Origin: JADFOB01 sp964651325
Lineage (GTDB): Bacteria; Planctomycetota; Phycisphaerae; UBA1845
Assembly: GCA_964651325.1 (NCBI GenBank)
Contig: CAZYXP010000012.1
Location: forward strand, 1-31,758
Direction: 5' to 3'
DNA length: 31,758 nt
This document shows, piece after piece, positions 26,734 to 31,758 of this stretch. The stretch's first letter is position 1, and each line of letters begins with the position of its first letter. The notes beneath the pieces are model-generated. The model did no database searches. It had not been told where the DNA came from and was given only the letters and a program-made list of their open reading frames with translations. A program made the translations under genes and the position numbers.

Positions 26734-27054
26734 ATGCTCGTAACGATTGCACAAGTAGATTGGGTTCTCACCGGCGGGTTCGTCGCCTTTATGGGGGCGG
26801 TCGGCACTACCTACGCCGTGATCTATCGACTCTATATCTGGGCGGGAAAACGCATGGACGATCACAGACAAGAAAACCAAGCCGAAATGTCGAAGCTCTG
26901 GGACCGAAAGGTCGATGACACCTTATGTGAGCAGGTCCAGAAAACCCAGCTGGCAAGGTTCAAGGCCCTGAAAGAGAGTATGGACACCGGCTTCGCCAAC
27001 TTGAAAGAGACTATGGAGAGCGGGTTCCAAAGATTGGAAAGGCCCCGTGAATGA
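26734..27054 (+). CDS. Membrane protein with one TM helix and coiled coil (lysis cassette)
   Basis: A 106-aa protein. ATG 26734 is chosen over the in-frame GTG 26728 because AGGAG sits five bases before it. The N-terminus (MLVTIAQVDWVLTGGFVAFM, then GAVGTTYAVIYRLYIWAG) is a single long membrane segment. The rest is a charged helix with heptad character (MDDHRQENQAEMSKLWDRKV to FQRLERPRE). One N-terminal membrane helix plus coiled coil is the topology of i-spanins and also of accessory holins. Because a better spanin pair lies at 30343-30691, I favour an accessory lysis or membrane protein. It overlaps the next gene by 4 nt (ATGA). Confidence 0.65.
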   Translation: MLVTIAQVDWVLTGGFVAFMGAVGTTYAVIYRLYIWAGKRMDDHRQENQAEMSKLWDRKVDDTLCEQVQKTQLARFKALKESMDTGFANLKETMESGFQRLERPRE

Positions 27055-27293
27055 CCGATACGTGGTCGGACCTGCGCAAACAGGTCATGGTCCTCAACGC
27101 CAAGCTCGGCGACCTATCCGCCGAGATTTCTCATATTGAGCTTGCCGTACATCGGCTGGGCGACGTACAATTCGACGGTATTCCCGGCGGGGCGGCAGAG
27201 CGCATAGCCGATCTCTATCGCATTATAGACGACCGTATGAACGGACATCTGCAAACCGAGTACATCAGGACACGATTCTTGGAAGGAGACTGA
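27051..27293 (+). CDS. Small soluble coiled-coil protein
   Basis: An 80-aa protein starting in an ATGA overlap. Two heptad-like helices (RKQVMVLNAKLGDLSAEISH, about residues 9-28, and AERIADLYRIIDDRMNGHLQ, about 49-68) with no membrane segment. It lies between a membrane protein and the holin and is probably an accessory or regulatory partner of that cassette. No family is recognised. Confidence 0.6.
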   Translation: MTDTWSDLRKQVMVLNAKLGDLSAEISHIELAVHRLGDVQFDGIPGGAAERIADLYRIIDDRMNGHLQTEYIRTRFLEGD

Positions 27294-27296
27294 ACT

Positions 27297-27563
27297 ATGG
27301 ACGAAACCTACACGATCACTTTAACCCCTGCGATGATGGCTTTGGTCCCGGTCGTGGCGACACTGTTACAACTGGCCAAGGCCGTCAAACCCCTTGAAAA
27401 GATCAAGCCGTACTTTCCATTCGTCGGGATTGGGATTAGCTACGGCCTGTGCATCCTGACGGGGGTAACTAGTCCGGTAATGCCGTCGATTCTGATTGGT
27501 CTGGTAGCCGCCGGAGGCTACGATATGCTCAAGGCCAAACCGCCGGTCGCCCCGACCGAATAA
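27297..27563 (+). CDS. Holin-like small membrane protein
   Basis: An 88-aa protein starting after GGAAGGAGACTGAACT. It has two membrane segments, TPAMMALVPVVATLLQLAKA (about residues 10-29) and FVGIGISYGLCILTG (about 42-56), with a third amphipathic stretch SILIGLVAAGGYDMLKA (about 64-80) like the '...GLAASGLYD..K' ending of phage holins. A charged loop (KPLEKIKPY) separates the first two segments. The size, position at the end of the late operon and position just before a strong terminator fit a holin that releases endolysin or depolarises the membrane. No endolysin is visible in the window. Confidence 0.75.
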   Translation: MDETYTITLTPAMMALVPVVATLLQLAKAVKPLEKIKPYFPFVGIGISYGLCILTGVTSPVMPSILIGLVAAGGYDMLKAKPPVAPTE

Positions 27564-27580
27564 CACATCCTCCTTATGCG

Positions 27581-27608
27581 AACCCCGGTGCCTCCACCCG
27601 CCGGGGTT
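27581..27608. terminator. Strong terminator between convergent operons
   Basis: A perfect 8-bp stem AACCCCGG (27581-27588) and CCGGGGTT (27601-27608) with a 12-nt loop, followed by CTATTCTTGTT on the plus strand. The holin ends 18 nt to the left and the leftward methyltransferase stop codon is at 27609-27611, so the hairpin lies exactly between convergent genes and can end both. Confidence 0.82.
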
Positions 27609-29690
27609 CTATTCTTGTTGGAACAGACCCATCTGCCCGGCCCGCTGGTCGGCGACCGGGATGCCCGTCTCGCCCTCGGCGATTCTAAACGTGGCCTGCT
27701 CAGTCAGATAGGTTGGGTTGATGTCTACGCCGATCCAGTCGCGGCCCAGCCTTGCGGCCACCGCGCAGGTGGTCCCCGATCCGAGGAAGGGGTCTAACAC
27801 GACACAGGGTATCGGGTTTCCTGCATTGCATTGACAGGTAGGCCGCCAACCGAGAGTCTGGGAATCTCTATAGCCATTCCTTCCCGGCCCTCCTGTTGAT
27901 TGCCTTGCTCCAGCGCTTAAGTCTTCGCTATGATCATGCCAGGCTCCGACTTTGGGCTTATCAAGAATCCTTGCGTACGGCGCTCCGCACTTCGGGCAGC
28001 AGCCCTTCTCGCTCGTGGCGGCCTTGATGCAGATTTCAGGTATCTTGGGACTGAAAGTTGCATAATGACTTGACTTCTGGGTGGTTTTATGGTATAAGCC
28101 GCATAAACACTTATCTGAAAGGATATCAGATGAAGATTTGTCAACGGTGCGGTAAATCATTTGATCCAATAAATGAGTCTCGAATTCATCCGGCCAAGTA
28201 TTGTTGCCGTAAATGTTCGCACATTGCTCAGACAACCCGTGTAACTTTAACGTGTGTACAATGTGGGCAAGCCTTTGAGCGGAGGGCGTACATGCAAGAA
28301 CGCTCGACGGAACGTGGTCCTTTTTGCTCGATGAAATGCTACGGGCGATGGCAGGCACAACATTGTCGCGGATCCTCGCATCCCAGTTTCGTCGCCCAAA
28401 GTGATAAGTGCGGAGCGTCTCAACTGGTACGAAATCGCCTTCGCGCTCTTCGGCGGGATCAAGTCTGTCAAGAATGTGGCTCTTCAAATCGTCTGCATGT
28501 TCACCATCGAGAGCCTTGGAAAGAAGGTCAAACAAACCCCCATGCCGTGGACAATTTGGTGATACTGTGTGCATCGTGTCATCGGAAACGTCATCCCGTT
28601 CCACACGGACCAGACGGGAAGTTTGTGAGTATCCAGTGTACGGAGTAGGGGAAATAGTCCAGACATCCCTGATGTTGCGACCGGAAGGGTTGCTGGGTGT
28701 TTCGTGATCGTGTCTAACCGCTTGGGGTCCATCATTTTTGAGGATTCGTGTGTATTTGTCTCGTTCCAAGGTGGTTGCGGCTATAGGCTCACGTATTGCT
28801 TCAGTATCCCAAAAATAGCCCGGCTTCTTGCAGAATTGGAAGATGTGTTCGTGGGCTTTTGTGCAGCGTCCAGACCCCCTTCTGAGGACGTAGCCGCCGG
28901 TGTCTCGGCATTTAGCGCAGCCCGGACAATCCTGGACCTCGGCTATGCCGAACTTTCGACCTTGCTGGCGGTCTCGTCGCAAATCAGGTGTTGTATCAAT
29001 ATCGGCGTTCGGCCATGTGCGTTTCCGACACCGGACCCAAGCAGTGCCGGAAACACTTTCGGGCATAGTCGAGCCTGAGTAGGTCGGGCAGAAGCTCAAT
29101 CCTTTTGCCCAGACAATGTCCGACCTTAAAACCCACCCATCTTTTTGTAGCGCCAGGGCCAGCCGCCAGGCCAAGCCAATGAGGTTGCCGGATGCGAGAT
29201 TTTTGTCGATTGCTCTGTCATTGTAGCGATAGCTTTTGTTTGCAAGTTGCTTCATTCCGCCTTCAAGTGTTGATCCCGCTTCTCCTTTTATGCCTTGCGA
29301 AATACCCCGATAGTTGCCCGGTTGTTGATTGTATTTGTCTCCGCAGTTGATGAGCATAACGCCGTCGTCTCTCAGCACGCGACGGACCTCACGAAAGCCA
29401 ACAACAAGATTTTCTATCCATTCCTCAAAACTGGGCTCCAAGCCCAGCGTCGGGGCCTTGGCCCCGCAGTGCTTGCACTCTTGCAGGTATCCGTTGGGTA
29501 GAACGGTCCAGTCGTGGTGCTGGCCTTTCTTCGGGTCGCAGGGACTATCGGTCCCAAACCAGTAGAGGCGCTGAGACCAATACGGAGGCGAAGTGCAAAT
29601 TAAGTGGACACTTTGACTCGGTATTGTCCGCAGCACGTCCACCCAATTTCCACAAATCACCATATTCCGAAAGTCTTTTATCGTTCCCAT
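27609..29690 (-). CDS. Beta-class DNA methyltransferase carrying a 187-residue insertion
   Basis: A 693-aa protein methylating cytosine-N4 or adenine-N6 in DNA. Catalytic motif IV TSPPYW is at residues 33-38, and the AdoMet motif LDPFLGSGTTCAVA is near 630, so the motif order is that of the beta class. Cys-rich knuckles (CKHCGA, CPGCAKC, CCPKCG, CQC) are usual in phage members. In relatives, the segment equivalent to NIRDVWTISPTPYTG is directly followed by '[AS]H[FY]ATFP'; here about 187 residues (354-540) intervene before SHYATFSPKIPE. That insertion is the antisense reading of the HNH gene at 28130-28648 and has no stop. The N-terminus (MGTIKDFRNMVICGNW) seems to be a replacement, since an older start lies at 30258-30350. 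Whether the 693-aa product is active is unknown; both catalytic motifs are intact. Confidence 0.85.
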   Translation of the reverse strand: MGTIKDFRNMVICGNWVDVLRTIPSQSVHLICTSPPYWSQRLYWFGTDSPCDPKKGQHHDWTVLPNGYLQECKHCGAKAPTLGLEPSFEEWIENLVVGFREVRRVLRDDGVMLINCGDKYNQQPGNYRGISQGIKGEAGSTLEGGMKQLANKSYRYNDRAIDKNLASGNLIGLAWRLALALQKDGWVLRSDIVWAKGLSFCPTYSGSTMPESVSGTAWVRCRKRTWPNADIDTTPDLRRDRQQGRKFGIAEVQDCPGCAKCRDTGGYVLRRGSGRCTKAHEHIFQFCKKPGYFWDTEAIREPIAATTLERDKYTRILKNDGPQAVRHDHETPSNPSGRNIRDVWTISPTPYTGYSQTSRLVRVERDDVSDDTMHTVSPNCPRHGGLFDLLSKALDGEHADDLKSHILDRLDPAEEREGDFVPVETLRTYHFGRRNWDARIRDNVVPAIARSISSSKKDHVPSSVLACTPSAQRLAHIVHTLKLHGLSEQCANIYGNNTWPDEFETHLLDQMIYRTVDKSSSDILSDKCLCGLYHKTTQKSSHYATFSPKIPEICIKAATSEKGCCPKCGAPYARILDKPKVGAWHDHSEDLSAGARQSTGGPGRNGYRDSQTLGWRPTCQCNAGNPIPCVVLDPFLGSGTTCAVAARLGRDWIGVDINPTYLTEQATFRIAEGETGIPVADQRAGQMGLFQQE
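28070..28098 (+). promoter_or_regulatory. Sigma70-type promoter of the antisense HNH gene
   Basis: TTGACT (28070-28075) and TATAAG (28093-28098) are separated by 17 nt, 31 nt upstream of the HNH start, and followed by GAAAGGATATCAG as its ribosome-binding site. The block ATGACTTGAC at 28065-28074 is also found at the promoter of the second HNH gene. Confidence 0.7.
28071..28631 (+). mobile_element. HNH homing-endonuclease insertion in the methyltransferase gene
   Basis: This segment interrupts the conserved methyltransferase stretch between PYTG and SHYATF. It is 561 nt, exactly 187 codons, and carries promoter and nearly all of one HNH gene, with only about 60 nt before the start codon and no room for a self-splicing intron core. 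The exact edges are uncertain by several bases because the flanks contain similar triplets (TCA) and the left edge resembles the other HNH promoter. Confidence 0.65.
28130..28648 (+). CDS. HNH homing endonuclease, antisense inside the methyltransferase
   Basis: A 172-aa protein with its own promoter and a Shine-Dalgarno AAAGGA before ATG 28130. Two N-terminal zinc-knuckle pairs (CQRCG at 4-8 with CCRKC at 25-29; CVQCG at 42-46 with CSMKC at 66-70) probably bind DNA. The HNH nuclease follows: CQECG (113-117), LHVHHREP (122-129) and NLVILCASCHRKRH (142-155), with the catalytic His in HVHH and the second Cys pair as the zinc site. HNH enzymes of this kind cut intronless alleles of their host gene and spread by repair. 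The last five codons and the stop lie in methyltransferase coding DNA, so the element borrows its stop from the target. Confidence 0.9.
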   Translation: MKICQRCGKSFDPINESRIHPAKYCCRKCSHIAQTTRVTLTCVQCGQAFERRAYMQERSTERGPFCSMKCYGRWQAQHCRGSSHPSFVAQSDKCGASQLVRNRLRALRRDQVCQECGSSNRLHVHHREPWKEGQTNPHAVDNLVILCASCHRKRHPVPHGPDGKFVSIQCTE

Positions 29691-30208
29691 CCTATAGGCC
29701 CATTGCTTCGTCGTGGTTCTCGTCCTTCACGTTTAGCTGCCCAGTATTCTGTCTTGTGCAGAGAAATGTGGCATGAGACGCATAATACCTCAAGATTACC
29801 AGGATCATTATTGTAATGATCGAAGTCGATATGATGGATACCGAGGTTTGTTCGCTTTCCACAAGAAACGCAGGCTGTTTTCTTGACCTTATCTCGGTAT
29901 GGCCGACGTGCCTTCCCGCCTTTCCATAGGTAGTGGTTTGGACCACGTATTTTAGCGACCCGCTTTTCGACCATCTCTTGTGGCTGATTCTTTCCGAGCC
30001 AATACTTCGCATGGTTCGCGCGGCCATGATCTTCCCGCAAACGAGCAGCTTGCTTCATGTTTCGACGTTTCAGGTTTGGGATTCGGCGCAGACCTCCCAT
30101 GACCGTATTGGCGTTCAGACCCAATTTTTCTGCAATTTCCGGCCCTGACATCGGGCGCTCATACATTTCGATCAGGATTTCATCTGGTGGCAAAACTCGA
30201 TTGCCCAT
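29678..30208 (-). CDS. HNH homing endonuclease upstream of the methyltransferase
   Basis: A 176-aa protein. The start at 30208 (MGNRVLPPDEIL) is chosen because AAAAAGGAGATAAAT precedes it at ideal spacing; an upstream in-frame start would lie on the promoter. An N-terminal helix-turn-helix (SGPEIAEKLGLNANTVMGGL, about residues 21-40) is followed by a basic linker, NHYLWKGGKAR (a frequent HNH-associated segment), then the nuclease: CVSCGKRTNLGIHHIDFDH (about 113-131) and NLEVLCVSCHISLHK. The HTH plus HNH layout is that of freestanding phage homing endonucleases. Its stop overlaps the methyltransferase start by 13 nt, so the two may be translated together from its promoter. Confidence 0.9.
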   Translation of the reverse strand: MGNRVLPPDEILIEMYERPMSGPEIAEKLGLNANTVMGGLRRIPNLKRRNMKQAARLREDHGRANHAKYWLGKNQPQEMVEKRVAKIRGPNHYLWKGGKARRPYRDKVKKTACVSCGKRTNLGIHHIDFDHYNNDPGNLEVLCVSCHISLHKTEYWAAKREGREPRRSNGPIGWER

Positions 30209-30228
30209 ATTTATCTCCTTTTTGGGCA

Positions 30229-30256
30229 ATCATACGAACATCCACATAGCTGTCAA
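30229..30256 (-). promoter_or_regulatory. Sigma70-type promoter of the second HNH gene
   Basis: On the minus strand, consensus TTGACA (30251-30256) and TATGAT (30229-30234) are 16 nt apart, 21 nt before the HNH start. The preceding bases read ATGACTTGAC as at the first HNH promoter. It probably also drives the repaired methyltransferase. Confidence 0.75.
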
Positions 30257-30257
30257 G

Positions 30258-30350
30258 TCATTTTATGACACAATGCGCACATTGGTCGGGCAGTGTCTTG
30301 AGTTGTTCGACCCAGTCGCCTTGTAGGATGACGTTACGTGGGCTACTCAC
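30258..30350 (-). pseudogene. Stub of the original methyltransferase N-terminus (30 codons)
   Basis: GTG 30350 overlaps the end of the lipoprotein gene by 8 nt and reads MSSPRNVILQGDWVEQLKTL, then PDQCAHCVIK and TGA. Residues VILQGDWVEQLKTLPDQCAH align with VICGNWVDVLRTIPSQSVH in the intact methyltransferase (shared V, I, G, W, V, L, T, P, Q, H), so the stub stops just where that protein continues into TSPPYW. The stop TGA lies in the ATGACTTGAC block of the HNH promoter. This is the native start, still coupled to the upstream operon, cut off by the HNH insertion. Confidence 0.75.
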
Positions 30351-30567
30351 CGATTCTGACCTGCATAACCTCTTTGATGTACCTGTCGGATACCCACCAT
30401 CCGTCTTTGCCCGTAGGGGCTGTGACGGTTTGGCCGGCCGGGACGCGGATCATATCGGCTTGGTTGGGATCGCCGACGATCATGGGGTGAAGGTCAACGG
30501 CGGCGCAGCCGGTCAAACATGCCAGTAACACGGCCAGCATCACCGCTTGAAGCAGCGTCTTGTGCAT
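30343..30567 (-). CDS. Lipoprotein, o-spanin (Rz1-like) candidate
   Basis: A 74-aa protein. ATG 30567 (MHKTLLQAVMLAVLLA) is preferred over a TTG nine bases upstream because GAAGGAG lies ten bases before it and only one before the TTG. The signal ends in a canonical lipobox, CLTGC, giving a lipidated Cys at about residue 20. The mature part is about 54 aa with VPAGQTVTAPTGKDGWWVSD. Its start lies inside the end of the upstream coiled-coil membrane gene in another frame (74-nt overlap), the classic Rz/Rz1 arrangement. In Gram-negative hosts such pairs fuse inner and outer membranes at lysis. The family cannot be proven by eye. Confidence 0.72.
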   Translation of the reverse strand: MHKTLLQAVMLAVLLACLTGCAAVDLHPMIVGDPNQADMIRVPAGQTVTAPTGKDGWWVSDRYIKEVMQVRIGE

Positions 30568-30691
30568 CGTTTTCAAGCTCCTTCTTTTTCTCGGTGTCCT
30601 TGCGGCTCTTGGACAGATACCATCTCAAGACCAGCCCGGCCAGCACGGCCAGGGCCGCTATCGCAGACCAGATGGTTGCTGAGGCGATCAT
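30494..30691 (-). CDS. Membrane-anchored coiled coil, i-spanin (Rz-like) candidate
   Basis: A 65-aa protein starting at ATG 30691, one base after the preceding stop, with GGGGGTC as ribosome-binding site. One N-terminal membrane helix (IWSAIAALAVLAGLVLRWYL, about residues 7-26) is followed by a charged helix (SKSRKDTEKKKELENDAQDA) and an Arg-rich end. It is short for a classical Rz, but topology and the overlapping lipoprotein gene fit a minimal inner-membrane spanin. A small holin-like role is the alternative. Confidence 0.68.
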   Translation of the reverse strand: MIASATIWSAIAALAVLAGLVLRWYLSKSRKDTEKKKELENDAQDAASSGDAGRVTGMFDRLRRR

Positions 30692-30692
30692 G

Positions 30693-31202
30693 TTAAGTAG
30701 ACCCCCGTGCGACGATAAAGTCCGGCGGCAGGTCGGACCATCGAAAAACTTGGAATGTGCTCGATCTATCCCGATTGCTTTTTTCGATGCCGGGCAAATC
30801 GCCATAAGCTCGAATATGGTCTTGTATCCATGCCCGCAGAATGTCCAGCCTGCCTATGCGCCACAAAAGCAGCCTCTTCTGATGCCCGAATCCATAGAAC
30901 AGGTAGTTGCCCCATCCGGCAAGGACTTTCTGGAGTTCGGTTTCCTGACCGCTGGGTCGGGTTTTGCGCAGGGTAAACTCTTTACGCAATGGGTGGCAAC
31001 CGAACCCATTTTGCATGTCATAGTATGACTTGCGCCGCACGCGGCAGGCAATGCGAATATCGCCTTTGCGCATCACAATCAAATCGGTATTATGTCTCTG
31101 ATCTTCCACAAGAGGCGCTGTATTGATGAGATATTCGCCTAAATGTCTCTTTATTTCGGGCACGAATTGGTCGGACCATCTTTTATCTGATTCCCATTTC
31201 AC
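30693..31202 (-). CDS. Phage protein, possible nuclease-like fold
   Basis: A 169-aa soluble protein overlapping the MT-A70 gene's stop by 4 nt. The N-terminal part (KRWSDQFVPEIKRHLGEYLI) is followed by VEDQRHNTDLIVMRKGDIRI and ACRVRRKSYYD (about residues 32-62). This acidic E..xxxTDL strand followed by a basic strand recalls a PD-(D/E)xK-type core, as in small phage proteins with 'EDxxxNTDLIV..IRIACRVR'. The later QKVLAGWGNYLFYGFGHQ and LLLWRIGRLD segments are consistent with an alpha/beta fold. I do not claim catalysis. With two methyltransferases nearby it could be part of DNA modification or degradation. Confidence 0.55.
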   Translation of the reverse strand: MKWESDKRWSDQFVPEIKRHLGEYLINTAPLVEDQRHNTDLIVMRKGDIRIACRVRRKSYYDMQNGFGCHPLRKEFTLRKTRPSGQETELQKVLAGWGNYLFYGFGHQKRLLLWRIGRLDILRAWIQDHIRAYGDLPGIEKSNRDRSSTFQVFRWSDLPPDFIVARGST

Positions 31203-31750
31203 GGCGCTTCCTTTCCGATTGGGACGAATCCTTCAATTTGGCGCCGGGCGAAATGGTCGCTACGGCGCCCCGATGTGGTCTTACGGACCATCGTGTAAAA
31301 TTCGTCTGGTTTGGCGCTATGGCCTTGGCGCTTACCGTTAAAACAGGTATGCAACCCTTTGGTGGTCACAAATTGTGGTTGCCCCCTGCGGGCGTATAGC
31401 GCAAACTCACAATCGTACTGGGGTAGACCAGTGACTTGAAAACCGCCCGGCTTGTGCCAAACGAAGGTGCAAACATATTTGAGTCCCCATTCCTTTAGAA
31501 TCTCGAACGCTGTCGGTAGGAATCTATGGGTGGTCCAAAGCCAGACGTGGCAATGAGGTCCACACCGTAAGTCGTATTCCGTGATCTGCTCAATCGTCAT
31601 GGGCGAGTAGTCAAGACGCTTGGTTTGGTTGGGCCGACATTCCCGCTCGATTTTCTGCATGGGCCAAGGTGGGTCCACCACAACCACGTCGAACGTGCCT
31701 TTAGGGGCTTTCATGGGTTTCTCGTGGTCTTTGGGTTTCGGGGTAGGCAA
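31199..31750 (-). CDS. MT-A70 family adenine-N6 methyltransferase (start uncertain)
   Basis: A 183-aa protein methylating adenine-N6 in DNA (or RNA). Catalytic motif DPPW is at residues 26-29 in FDVVVVDPPWPMQ. YDLRCGPHCHVWLWTTHRFL (about 58-77) and VWHKPGGFQVTG correspond to the second and third conserved strands of the family, and the C-terminal GRRSDHFARRQIEGF matches the usual 'P..k.dlFaRR...GW' ending. The first in-frame start is TTG 31750, 8 nt from the window edge, and the frame is open to the edge, so the true start may lie outside; an ATG is at residue 13. The protein overlaps the next gene by 4 nt. Likely purpose: modifying phage DNA to resist host restriction. Confidence 0.85.
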   Translation of the reverse strand: MPTPKPKDHEKPMKAPKGTFDVVVVDPPWPMQKIERECRPNQTKRLDYSPMTIEQITEYDLRCGPHCHVWLWTTHRFLPTAFEILKEWGLKYVCTFVWHKPGGFQVTGLPQYDCEFALYARRGQPQFVTTKGLHTCFNGKRQGHSAKPDEFYTMVRKTTSGRRSDHFARRQIEGFVPIGKEAP

Positions 31751-31758
31751 GAGCTTGT

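Larger units (their letters stand above)
29595..30266 (-). mobile_element. HNH-bearing segment that replaced the methyltransferase 5' end
   Basis: Approximate extent deduced by aligning the two methyltransferase N-termini. Native sequence ends after valine 28 of the stub (30267-30269) and resumes at the codon for T33 of TSPPYW (29592-29594). In between, reading leftward, are a promoter, a ribosome-binding site, the HNH gene and a new, divergent copy of the first 32 methyltransferase codons. Edges are inferred from alignment by eye and may shift by a few codons. Confidence 0.55.

Noticed and set aside
26734..27293. Overlapping pair as Rz/Rz1 spanins
   Set aside because: The second protein lacks a signal peptide or lipobox; the pair at 30343-30691 fits much better.
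28071..28648. Group I intron or intein in the methyltransferase
   Set aside because: Only about 60 nt before and nothing after the HNH gene remain for a ribozyme core, the HNH gene is antisense, and no intein splice residues (Cys/Ser start, HN-Cys/Ser/Thr end) are visible at the edges.
1..31758. CRISPR array, integrase or lysogeny genes
   Set aside because: No regularly spaced repeats, recombinase or repressor-like gene is visible, so there is no evidence of a temperate lifestyle in this window.

Overview
This window is a large part of a tailed-phage genome (Caudoviricetes, podovirus-like), with two 100-base runs of N, so it is probably a metagenomic scaffold. The host is probably Gram-negative: Shine-Dalgarno starts and sigma70-type promoters are visible, there is a candidate inner/outer spanin pair with a lipoprotein partner, and several proteins carry Sec-type signal peptides. 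No ribosomal, tRNA or host metabolic genes are visible, nor any replication or polymerase genes, so only the packaging, virion, lysis and DNA-modification part of the genome is present.

Positions 17-27563 are one rightward late operon with mostly overlapping or nearly abutting genes. It begins with the large terminase, a gene broken by the first N gap, a zinc-ribbon miniprotein and a protein with a Tat-like leader. The head module follows: T7-type portal, Bbp19-like protein, scaffold candidate, three small genes, a hairpin-rich 197-nt leader, major capsid protein and Bbp16-like cement protein. This order recalls Bordetella phage BPP-1. Next come exported-looking structural proteins (7616-8791 and 9735-11974) interleaved with a gp11-like adaptor, a gp12-like tail nozzle, two internal virion proteins, a giant polyvalent protein (about 2179 aa once an assembly artefact is removed), a pectate-lyase-fold tailspike and a membrane/holin cassette. 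A strong bidirectional-type terminator at 27581-27608 closes the operon.

Positions 27609-31758 run leftward: an MT-A70 adenine methyltransferase, a possible nuclease-fold protein, overlapping i-spanin and o-spanin candidates, then a beta-class DNA methyltransferase locus colonised twice by HNH endonuclease genes. One HNH gene lies antisense inside the methyltransferase, in an insertion of about 561 nt (a multiple of three) that leaves the methyltransferase frame open. The other sits at its 5' end. It leaves a 30-codon stub of the original methyltransferase start behind and is followed by a replacement start. Both insertions abut highly conserved methyltransferase motifs, and both HNH genes have promoters sharing the block ATGACTTGAC.

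The most unusual observations are (1) this doubly invaded, apparently self-repaired methyltransferase, (2) Sec-type signal peptides on five proteins of the structural region plus a Tat-like leader on a sixth, (3) a giant polyvalent protein with an ADP-ribosyltransferase-like domain, whose coding sequence is falsely split by a 55-nt duplicated contig end plus 100 N, and (4) a hairpin-rich leader in front of the capsid gene.
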